From Bacillota bacterium (GTDB lineage: Bacteria > Bacillota_E > Symbiobacteriia > Symbiobacteriales > Symbiobacteriaceae), in assembly GCA_003242675.1 (NCBI GenBank), contig QGVE01000146.1:1-5767 (forward strand): 5,767 bases of DNA. The letters are read 5' to 3'. Below the pieces are notes generated by a model. That model ran no database searches. It saw only the letters and a list, made by a program, of their open reading frames with translations, and was not told the origin of the DNA. Position numbers and translations under genes: made by a program. The first letter of the stretch is position 1; each line of letters starts with the position of its first letter. Positions 1-5,767 of this stretch are shown in pieces.

Positions 1-47
1 GCTGAACCGCAGGTTTTGCGCGCCGGTGGCCGAACTCCCGCACCTGC

Positions 48-96
48 CGCGCAAAACCTGCACCCTGGGTCCGGGGGAAACCGCAGGTTCTGCGCG
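48..96. repeat. Array hairpin 1
   Basis: The minus motif (48-61) and plus motif (83-96) can pair as a 14-bp stem with a single A-C mismatch, around a 21-base loop. The start of the loop (62-70, ACCCTGGGT) is itself a small dyad. There is no T-run after the stem, so it does not look like an intrinsic terminator. Confidence 0.7.
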
Positions 97-122
97 TCGG
101 ACCCCCGAAGTCGCCCTGGTTC

Positions 123-171
123 CGCGCAAAACCTGCACCTGGTGCCCGGGCAGAACCGCAGGTTCTGCGTG
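123..171. repeat. Array hairpin 2
   Basis: The minus motif (123-136) pairs with the plus motif (158-171), with one A-C mismatch and one G-T pair. The plus arm reads GCGTG in place of GCGCG. The 21-base loop carries the perfect palindrome TGCCCGGGCA (143-152). There is no T-run downstream. Confidence 0.7.
150..168. promoter_or_regulatory. Candidate dyad, LexA-like GAAC-N5-GTTC
   Basis: GCAGAACC-GCA-GGTTCTGC is a perfect inverted repeat with 8-bp arms, overlapping the 5' end of the plus motif. The core GAAC-N5-GTTC also appears at 228-240 and 303-315, and in weakened form at 4-16 and around 77-90. Known Gram-positive LexA boxes have the same arms with four bases between them (GAAC-N4-GTTC), so the spacing here is one base too long. 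It may be an operator for another dimeric regulator, or only a by-product of the repeat. Only the plus motifs carry this flank; the minus motifs do not. Confidence 0.25.
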
Positions 172-197
172 TCACACGCCCGAACTCACCCTGGTTC

Positions 198-246
198 CGC
201 GCAATACCTGCACCCTGGGCCCGGACCGAACTGCAGGTTCTGCGCG
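198..246. repeat. Array hairpin 3
   Basis: The minus motif (198-211) has a T in place of A at its eighth base. Pairing with the plus motif (233-246) therefore has two adjacent mismatches in the middle. The other arm has no compensating change, which argues against strong selection on this stem as an RNA structure. Confidence 0.65.
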
Positions 247-272
247 CCGCACCCCCGAAATCTCCCAGACTC

Positions 273-321
273 CGCGCAAAACCTGCACCTGCTCAGCGGA
301 CCGAACCGCAGGTTCTGCGCG
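273..321. repeat. Array hairpin 4, last before addB
   Basis: The minus motif (273-286) and plus motif (308-321) form a 14-bp stem with one A-C mismatch and a 21-base loop. It ends 39 bases before the addB Shine-Dalgarno. If transcription starts upstream, it would be the last structure in the addB leader. Downstream of it the unit decays and no further motif copy is found. Confidence 0.7.
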
Positions 322-360
322 TCGATCCCCGCACCGGTTCCATCCACGCAGGCGCACACG
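322..360 (+). other. Short leader between the array and addB
   Basis: This is 39 bp between the last motif and the Shine-Dalgarno of addB. I see no -35/-10 pair, and there is barely room for a full promoter plus leader. Its first part (TCGATCCCCG) resembles the start of the plus-to-minus spacer (TCGGACCCCCG at 97-107), and CCGGTTCC resembles CTGGTTCC there. It looks like a decayed remnant of one more array unit. Confidence 0.5.
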
Positions 361-369
361 AAGGAGGTG
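361..369 (+). promoter_or_regulatory. Ribosome binding site of addB
   Basis: AAGGAGGTG is a near-complete Shine-Dalgarno, six bases before the ATG at 376. It decides the start of addB. The same reading frame stays open upstream for 120 more codons through the repeat array (from TTG at 16), but that extension has no comparable ribosome binding site in view and no family similarity that I recognise. Confidence 0.9.
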
Positions 370-375
370 TGCACG

Positions 376-3300
376 ATGGGCCTGCGCTTCATCATCGGCA
401 GCGCCGGCTCGGGCAAGAGCCAGCGCTGCCTGGACGAGCTCACCCGGGCCGCGCAGGCGGCGCCCTCCGGCCCGCCGCTCATCCTGCTCGTGCCCGAGCA
501 GGCCACCTTCCAGGTGGAGCAGGCGCTGCTGGGCAGCGGGCGGCTCAAGGGCATCATCCGGGCGCAGGTGCTCTCGTTCCGGCGGCTGGCCTGGCGGGTA
601 TCCCTAAAAGTGGGCGGCCTCGCCCTGCCGCCGCTCAGCGACCTGGGCAAGCAGATGGTGCTGCGCGCCCTCCTGGAGCGGCACCGGGATGAGCTGCGCC
701 TCTTCCACCAGGTCGCGGACAAGCCCGGCTTCATCGAGCGGGTGGCCGGGTCCCTCCGGGAACTGCGCGCCTACCGGCAGGGGCCGGAGAGCCTGCGCCG
801 GCAGTATGCGCAGCTGGAGGCGGAAGGGCTGGGCGGCACCAGCCTCGGGGCGAAGCTGCACGACCTCGCCCTCGTGATGGGCGCCCTGCGAGACTATATG
901 GAAGGCAGGTTCACCGACCCGGACGAGTACCTGACCGTCCTCGCGGCGCGGCTGGAGGAGAGCCGGCTGTTGGAGGGGGCCGAGGTCTGGGTGGATGGCT
1001 TCAACGGCTTCACGCCGCAGGAGCTGGCGGTGCTCGGGGCGATCCTGCGCTCGGCCCGGCAGGTGCACGTCAGCCTCTGCATCCCGCCCGGGCAGCTCTA
1101 CAAGGCCGGCGGCCACCACTCCCCGGCGGACCTGTTCCACCCCGTGCTCACCACCTACGACCAGCTGATGCAGCTGGCCGTCGAGAGCGGCGTGCCGGTG
1201 GACCCGCCCCTCCTCCTCACGGAGAACCACCGGTTCCGCGGCGCCCCCGAGCTCGCCCACGTGGAGCGGTACCTGTTCCGCCTGTCTGCGCCGCCGTGGC
1301 AGGGGGTGCCGGAGCGCATCGCCCTGGTGGAGGCGCAGAACCGCCGGGAGGAGGTGGCGGCGGCCGCCCGGGAGATCCTGCGGCTCGTCCGGGAGGAGGG
1401 GCTCCGGTACCGGGAGATCGCCGTGATCGCCCGGAACCTCGACGCCTACGGCGACCTCGCGGCCGCCATCTTCGCCGAGCACGGCATCCCGGCGTTCATC
1501 GACCGTCGGCGCACGGTGGCGCACCACCCCCTGGTCGAGCTGCTCCGGGCGGCGCTGGAGGTCGTGGTGCAGGACTGGGCATACGGGCCCGTCTTCCGCT
1601 ATCTGAAGACCGACCTCGCCGGCGTCTCCCGGGGCGAGGTCGACCTCCTGGAGAACTACGTGATCGAGCACGGCATCCGGGGCCGGGCCTGGCAGCAGCC
1701 CGAGCCCTGGCAGTACCTGCGCCGCTACACGCTGGAGGAGGAGGACACCCCCGCCGGACCGGCCCAGCAGGCGATGCTGGCCGAGATCCACCGCATCCGC
1801 CAGCGGGCGACGGCGCCCTTGCTCGCGTTCCAGCGGCGCATCCAGCGCCGCGGCCGGCCGGGGCCGACGGTGCGGGAGATCACCGCCGCCCTGTTCCAGC
1901 TCCTCGACGACCTGAAGGTCGCCCGCCAGCTGGAGGCGTGGAAGGCCGAGGCCGAACGGCTCGGGGACCTGGAGACCGCGCGGGAGCACGAGCAGGTCTG
2001 GACCCGGGTCCTGGAGCTGCTCGACCAGATCGTGGAAGGGCTGGGCGACCAGGTCCTCTCCCCCGAGGTGTACCTGCGGGTGCTGAGCGCCGGGCTGGAC
2101 GGGCTGAAGCTCGGGCTCATCCCGCCGGGGCTGGACCAGGTGATCGTCGGGACGGTGGAGCGCAGCCGCCACGCCGGCGTGCGCGCTACGCTCATCCTCG
2201 GCGCGACCGAGAAGGACTTCCCGCCCCAGCCCGCGGAGGATGCGATCTTCACCGACCGGGAGCGGGAGCGGCTGAAGCAGTCGGGCCTGGACGTGGGGCC
2301 CACGAGCCTGGAGCGGCTCTTCCAGGAACAGTTCCTCACCTACGTCAGCCTGACGCGGGGGTCGGACTACCTGTGGATCAGCTATCCCCTGGCGGATGAG
2401 TCGGGGAGGGCGACGGCCCCCTCGCCGGTGATCGGCCGGCTGCGGCGGCTCTTCCCCGAGCTTAGGCCGCGCCCGGCCGCGCCGCCGGCCCGGGATGCGG
2501 AGTCGGCCGTCGCCCAGGCGGCGACCCCGCGCCAGCTGGCGGCCGCGGTGGCGCAGGCCTTGCGCAGGGCCCGGTCGGGGTACGCCATCGAGCCCCACTG
2601 GGTGGACCTGTACCAGTGCATCGTCCGCGACCCGGAGCTGCGGGAGGCGGGCGCCCCCGTGCTGGCCGCGGTGGGCTACGAGGAGTGGCTGCGGCGGCGC
2701 GGGGCGCCGCTGGGGCGGGATCTGGCCCGGCTCCTCTACGGCGACCGCCTGGAGACCAGCGTCACCCGGCTGGAGGCCTTCCTCGCCTGCCCGTTCCGCC
2801 ACTTCGCCGGCTACGCCCTGCGGCTCCGGGAGCGGGAGGAGTTCGCCGTCAGCGCCCCCGAATTCGGCCTCTTCTACCACGCCGCGCTCTCCCTCTTCGT
2901 GCGGGAGCTGGAGCGGGAGGGGCTCCGGTGGGAGGCGCTCACCCTGGATGAGGCCTGGCGGCGAATGGAGAGCATCATCGACCGGCTGGCGCCGCGCCTG
3001 CAGGACGAGATCCTGCTCTCCACCCCCCAGAACCGCTACCTCCTGCGGGTGATCCGCCGTACTTTGCGCTCCTCGCTGGAGTACCTGGGCGAACACGTGC
3101 TCCACGGCGAGTTCCGGCCGGTGGCGGTGGAGGTGCCGTTCGGCGAGGAGCGGGACGGCCTGCCGCCGGTGGCCGTGGACCTCCCCGGCGGCGGGCGGGT
3201 GCTGCTGCGCGGCCGCATCGACCGGGTGGACGCCCTGAAGGGCGCCGACGGCCGCTGGTACGTGCGGGTGATCGACTACAAGTCCAGCCGGCGCGACCTG

Positions 3301-3879
3301 AGCCTCGGCGAGTTCTACCACGGCCTGGCCCTGCAGCTCCTGCTCTACCTGATGGCGGTGGTGGAGGAGGGCGAACCGCTTCTGCCCGGGACGCGCATCC
3401 CCGCCGGCGCGCTCTACCTGCCGGTCTACGACCCGGTGGAGCCGGTCAAGGCCCCGATCCCGATCGAAGAGCTGCGCCGGCTGCGGCGGAAGCGGTACCA
3501 GGCCAGGGGGCTGGTGAGCGACGACCCGGACGTCATCCGGGCGATGGACGCCGTCGGGCTGGGGCTCATCCCGGCGAAGCTGAAGAAGGACGGCGGCGTG
3601 TACAAGGGCGCGCCGGTGGCCAGCCCCGCGCAGTTCCGCCGGCTGTTTGCGCACCTCAGGCGGATCGTGCAGGCCTGCGGCGAGCAGATCCTGCAGGGCG
3701 AGGCGGAGGTCGCCCCGTTCCGGCTCGGCAGGGCCACCGCCTGCCAGTACTGCCCGTTCAAGCCGGTCTGCCAGTTCGAACCGGCCGTGGAGGCGCAGGA
3801 GTACCGCCGGCTGGAGAAGCTGGACGCCCCCGCCGTCTGGCAGCGGGTGGCGGCTGCGGGAGGTGAGGGCGATGTCTGA
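376..3879 (+). CDS. addB: AddB, ATP-dependent helicase/nuclease subunit B
   Basis: AddB is the second subunit of the cytoplasmic AddAB enzyme, which unwinds and resects double-strand DNA ends until Chi and prepares them for RecA. In the family, AddB carries the Chi-reading degenerate helicase fold and the nuclease that cuts the 5'-ended strand. The protein is 1167 aa, almost the same as B. subtilis AddB. Residues 8-15 (GSAGSGKS) are an intact Walker A, 203-209 (EVWVDGF) a Walker B-like strand, 606-615 and 653-672 helicase-core remnants. The RecB-like nuclease domain fills about 795-1167, with H835, D949 (GRIDRVD), D967 and K969 (IDYKS), Q987 and Y991. C805, C1123, C1126 and C1132 (the last three as CX2CX5C) match the four iron-sulfur ligands of the family. 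No key residue is missing. The ATG at 376 is chosen for its Shine-Dalgarno and because family similarity begins exactly there ([15 protein letters not shown]). The end overlaps addA. Confidence 0.97.
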   Translation: MGLRFIIGSAGSGKSQRCLDELTRAAQAAPSGPPLILLVPEQATFQVEQALLGSGRLKGIIRAQVLSFRRLAWRVSLKVGGLALPPLSDLGKQMVLRALLERHRDELRLFHQVADKPGFIERVAGSLRELRAYRQGPESLRRQYAQLEAEGLGGTSLGAKLHDLALVMGALRDYMEGRFTDPDEYLTVLAARLEESRLLEGAEVWVDGFNGFTPQELAVLGAILRSARQVHVSLCIPPGQLYKAGGHHSPADLFHPVLTTYDQLMQLAVESGVPVDPPLLLTENHRFRGAPELAHVERYLFRLSAPPWQGVPERIALVEAQNRREEVAAAAREILRLVREEGLRYREIAVIARNLDAYGDLAAAIFAEHGIPAFIDRRRTVAHHPLVELLRAALEVVVQDWAYGPVFRYLKTDLAGVSRGEVDLLENYVIEHGIRGRAWQQPEPWQYLRRYTLEEEDTPAGPAQQAMLAEIHRIRQRATAPLLAFQRRIQRRGRPGPTVREITAALFQLLDDLKVARQLEAWKAEAERLGDLETAREHEQVWTRVLELLDQIVEGLGDQVLSPEVYLRVLSAGLDGLKLGLIPPGLDQVIVGTVERSRHAGVRATLILGATEKDFPPQPAEDAIFTDRERERLKQSGLDVGPTSLERLFQEQFLTYVSLTRGSDYLWISYPLADESGRATAPSPVIGRLRRLFPELRPRPAAPPARDAESAVAQAATPRQLAAAVAQALRRARSGYAIEPHWVDLYQCIVRDPELREAGAPVLAAVGYEEWLRRRGAPLGRDLARLLYGDRLETSVTRLEAFLACPFRHFAGYALRLREREEFAVSAPEFGLFYHAALSLFVRELEREGLRWEALTLDEAWRRMESIIDRLAPRLQDEILLSTPQNRYLLRVIRRTLRSSLEYLGEHVLHGEFRPVAVEVPFGEERDGLPPVAVDLPGGGRVLLRGRIDRVDALKGADGRWYVRVIDYKSSRRDLSLGEFYHGLALQLLLYLMAVVEEGEPLLPGTRIPAGALYLPVYDPVEPVKAPIPIEELRRLRRKRYQARGLVSDDPDVIRAMDAVGLGLIPAKLKKDGGVYKGAPVASPAQFRRLFAHLRRIVQACGEQILQGEAEVAPFRLGRATACQYCPFKPVCQFEPAVEAQEYRRLEKLDAPAVWQRVAAAGGEGDV
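3859..3866 (+). promoter_or_regulatory. Ribosome binding site of addA, inside addB
   Basis: GGAGGTGA lies within the last codons of addB, five bases before the ATG at 3872. Together with the 8-bp gene overlap, this suggests that ribosomes finishing addB help start addA, which would balance the two subunits. Confidence 0.85.
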
Positions 3880-5767
3880 TGTAGCCTGGACGCCCGAGCA
3901 GGAGCAGGCGATCCGCGCCCGGGGCACGGACATACTGGTGTCCGCGGCGGCCGGCTCCGGCAAGACCGCGGTGCTGGTGGAGCGGATCATCCGCCGGCTG
4001 ATGGACGAGCGGGATCCGGTGGACGTGGACCAGCTCCTGGTCGTGACCTTCACGGAGGCGGCCGCGGCCGAGATGCGGGACCGCATCGGCGCCGCCCTGC
4101 AGGCCGCCCTCGCGAAAGACCCGGAGAACGAGCGGCTCCAGCGGCAGCTGGCGCTGCTGGGCCGCGCGGCCATCAGCACGCTGCACAGCTTCTGCCTGAG
4201 CCTCGTCCGGCAGTACTTCTACCGGCTGGGGCTCGACCCTGCGGTCTCCGTGATGGGGGAGCACGAGGCCCTGCTCCTGCGCCACGAGGTGCTGGACGAG
4301 CTGTTCGCCCGCCGCTTCGACGAGGGCGAGGATGGCCCCTTCCACGCCCTGGTGGACCGCTACGGCGGCAGCCGGGACGACGAGGGGCTGCGGAAGCTGG
4401 TCCTGGCGATCTACGACCACATGCAGTCGCTGCCCTGGCCCGAGGCCTGGCTGGAGGAGAGCCTGGCGCGCTTTGACGTGCCGGAGGGCGCCGCCCTGGA
4501 GAGCCTGCCGTGGTGGCCGCCGCTTCGGCGGCGGATCCGGCTGGAGCTGGAGCGCGCGGCCGACGCCCTGGCCTCGGCCCGGCTGCTCGCCGGCCTCCCC
4601 GGGGGCCCCGCGGCGTACGCCGACGTGCTCACCGCGGAGGAGGACCGGATCCGGGCGGCTGCGAACCGCGCCGAGGCGGGATCCTACGCGGACCTGGCGC
4701 AGGCGGTGGCGGCCATCACCTTCGACCGGCTGCCCGGCACCCGGAGGGGCGAGGTCGACGAGCGGCTGAAGGAGGCCGTCGGAAAGCTGAGGGAGCGGGC
4801 GAAGAAGGCGGTCCGCGCCGTGCAGGAGCAGTGGCTCAGCCGCTCGGCCGAGGAGTGGCTGGCCGACCTGCGGGCGATCGCCCCGCACCTGCGCACCCTG
4901 GGCGACGTGGTGCGGGAGTTCGCCGAGTCCTTCCGGCAGGCCAAGGCCGCCCAGTCCGCCGTCGACTTCAACGACCTGGAGCGCTTCGCCCTGGAGCTCC
5001 TGCGGGACCCGTCCTCGACCCCCGAGCGGCTCGTCCCCTCGGACGTCGCCCGGGAGCTCCGGGCCCGGTACCGGGAGATCCTGGTGGACGAGTACCAGGA
5101 CATCAACGGGGTGCAGGACGCCATCCTCACCCTGGTCGCCCGGGACGGGGAGGACGGCCCGCCCAACCGGTTCATGGTGGGCGACGTGAAGCAGTCCATC
5201 TATCGGTTCCGCCACGCCGACCCCGGGCTGTTCATGGCCAAGTACGCGGCCTACCGGCCCTGGACCGGCGCGCCCGAGCCCGGCGCGCCCGGCGCCCGCA
5301 TCGTGCTGGGGGCTAACTTCCGCAGCCGGGAGGGCGTGGTGAACGCGGTCAACTTCCTCTTCCGGCAGATCATGACGGCGAGGGCCGGCGAGCTGGAGTA
5401 CGACCGGGACGCCGAGCTCGTCTACCGAGCGGGCTACCCGCCCCTGCCCGGCGGGGACGGGGGTGAGCCCGCGCCGGAGCCGCCGGTCGAGGTGCACCTG
5501 CTGGACGGCGAGGAGCCCGCTCCGGACGGGGCCGGCGACCCGTCCGGAGCGGGCGGGGAGGCCGACCCGGGAGGGTTCGAGGCCGCTGCGGGAGCGGGGG
5601 ACGGCACGGCCGGGGACGGGGAGGACGAGGCCGCGGACCCGCTCCTGGAGGAGCTGGCGGAGCTCACGGCGATCGAGCGGGAGGCGCGGCTCATCGCCGC
5701 CCGCATCCGGGAGATGGTGGACGGCACCGCCGGGCAGCCGCCGGTTCAGGTGTGGGACCGGAAGCTG
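3872..5767 (+). CDS. addA: AddA, ATP-dependent helicase/nuclease subunit A (3' end outside window)
   Basis: AddA is the motor subunit of AddAB: a UvrD/RecB-type SF1A helicase that moves 3'-5' on single-stranded DNA, with a C-terminal nuclease domain. The window holds 632 codons without a stop, about half of the usual length of some 1200 aa. I see in order: a Q-motif region (TPEQEQAI, 7-14), Walker A (AAAGSGKT, 25-32), motif Ia ([12 protein letters not shown], 57-68; B. subtilis has N where this has E62), motif Ib (ISTLHSFC, 101-108), the conserved DFNDLE (365-370), motif II/Walker B DEYQD (406-410), motif III ([11 protein letters not shown], 437-447) and motif IV (NFRS, 482-485). Residues about 547-590 are a low-complexity insertion. 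Motifs V and VI and the nuclease domain lie beyond the window. The ATG at 3872 fits the Shine-Dalgarno and the family N-terminus. The frame is undisturbed. Confidence 0.96.
   Translation, partial: MSDVAWTPEQEQAIRARGTDILVSAAAGSGKTAVLVERIIRRLMDERDPVDVDQLLVVTFTEAAAAEMRDRIGAALQAALAKDPENERLQRQLALLGRAAISTLHSFCLSLVRQYFYRLGLDPAVSVMGEHEALLLRHEVLDELFARRFDEGEDGPFHALVDRYGGSRDDEGLRKLVLAIYDHMQSLPWPEAWLEESLARFDVPEGAALESLPWWPPLRRRIRLELERAADALASARLLAGLPGGPAAYADVLTAEEDRIRAAANRAEAGSYADLAQAVAAITFDRLPGTRRGEVDERLKEAVGKLRERAKKAVRAVQEQWLSRSAEEWLADLRAIAPHLRTLGDVVREFAESFRQAKAAQSAVDFNDLERFALELLRDPSSTPERLVPSDVARELRARYREILVDEYQDINGVQDAILTLVARDGEDGPPNRFMVGDVKQSIYRFRHADPGLFMAKYAAYRPWTGAPEPGAPGARIVLGANFRSREGVVNAVNFLFRQIMTARAGELEYDRDAELVYRAGYPPLPGGDGGEPAPEPPVEVHLLDGEEPAPDGAGDPSGAGGEADPGGFEAAAGAGDGTAGDGEDEAADPLLEELAELTAIEREARLIAARIREMVDGTAGQPPVQVWDRKL
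5510..5641 (+). other. Low-complexity Gly/Ala/Asp/Glu/Pro insertion in AddA
   Basis: Residues about 547-590 of AddA consist almost only of G, A, D, E and P, between LLDG (543-546) and the helix that resumes at LLEELAEL (591-598). The equivalent place in B. subtilis AddA, as I recall it, is a short acidic stretch of about 20 residues between LLID and EAKAIA. Here the same interval is about 58 residues. It is probably a disordered surface loop. The coding strand is correspondingly rich in G-runs. Confidence 0.7.

Larger units (their letters stand above)
1..321. repeat. 75-bp-period array of alternating inverted 14-bp motifs
   Basis: This gene-free stretch is a tandem array. The motif GCAGGTTYTGCGCG occurs on the plus strand at 9-22, 83-96, 158-171 (one change), 233-246 and 308-321. 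Its inverse, CGCGCAAAACCTGC, occurs at 48-61, 123-136, 198-211 (one change) and 273-286. Plus copies repeat every 75 bp (74 for the first) and minus copies every 75 bp. Gaps alternate strictly: 21 bp from minus to plus, and 25-26 bp from plus to minus. The gaps are also related to one another (for example CCCCGAA and CCTGGTTC recur) but less conserved than the motifs, so these are duplicated units and not unrelated spacers. Bases 1-8 already match the flank of later units, so the array probably continues upstream. The layout resembles BIMEs (alternating REP units with short and long linkers). No transposase gene is visible, and the function is unknown. Confidence 0.93.

Noticed and set aside
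295..299. AGCGG, the B. subtilis Chi sequence, inside the array
   Set aside because: Five bases occur constantly by chance at this GC content, it is not repeated in the other units, and the Chi of this organism is unknown.
1..321. CRISPR array
   Set aside because: The repeats are only 14 bp, alternate in orientation, and the sequences between them are similar to one another. CRISPR has same-direction repeats and unique spacers.
48..321. Rho-independent terminators formed by the array hairpins
   Set aside because: None of the stems is followed by a T-run on either strand.
3928..4075. FTEAAAAEM in AddA in place of FTNAAAAEM as a defect
   Set aside because: E at this place in motif Ia is, to my memory, found in other clostridial AddA proteins. 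The ATP-binding residues around it are intact.
604..4179. Very long open frame on the minus strand (about 1190 codons) opposite addB
   Set aside because: It mirrors addB codons in a GC-rich gene where stops are rare. The translation is low-complexity in H, R, P, L, Q and G with no family motif, while the plus strand is clearly AddB.
3758..5497. Long minus-strand open frame opposite addA
   Set aside because: It is the same GC-bias shadow. The plus strand carries all the expected AddA motifs in one unbroken frame.

Overview
The window carries the addB-addA gene pair of a high-GC bacterium, preceded by a highly ordered repeat array. The two proteins make up AddAB, the helicase-nuclease that processes double-strand breaks in Firmicutes in place of RecBCD. 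Several things point to a GC-rich, clostridia-like Firmicute such as Symbiobacterium: the strong G/C bias at third codon positions, the strong Shine-Dalgarno sequences (AAGGAGGTG and GGAGGTGA), the B. subtilis-like order addB then addA, and AddB/AddA sequences that align with Bacillus AddB/AddA along their length. The genus is inferred from memory of the family and has not been checked by a search.

Layout. Positions 1-321 hold no credible gene. They hold an array of nine copies of a 14-bp motif (GCAGGTTYTGCGCG) in strictly alternating orientation, with a 75-bp period. The array is already under way at base 1, so it probably extends upstream. A 39-bp stretch with no recognisable promoter separates the last motif from the addB ribosome binding site. 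addB (376-3879) is complete at 1167 codons. addA starts at 3872, inside the end of addB (8-bp overlap), and stays open to the end of the window (632 codons). It therefore lacks its later helicase motifs and the C-terminal nuclease domain.

How they work together. AddA is the ATP-driven 3'-5' motor with one nuclease domain. AddB is the partner with a degenerate helicase fold, an iron-sulfur-stapled nuclease domain and, by family knowledge, the Chi-recognition function. The overlap and the internal Shine-Dalgarno suggest coupled translation in equal amounts. The genes look ordinary and intact. The unusual material is the array directly upstream, with its BIME-like geometry, a recurring GAAC-N5-GTTC dyad, and an open 25-codon periodic frame that runs into addB. 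A long Gly/Ala/Asp/Glu-rich insertion in AddA is the other oddity.
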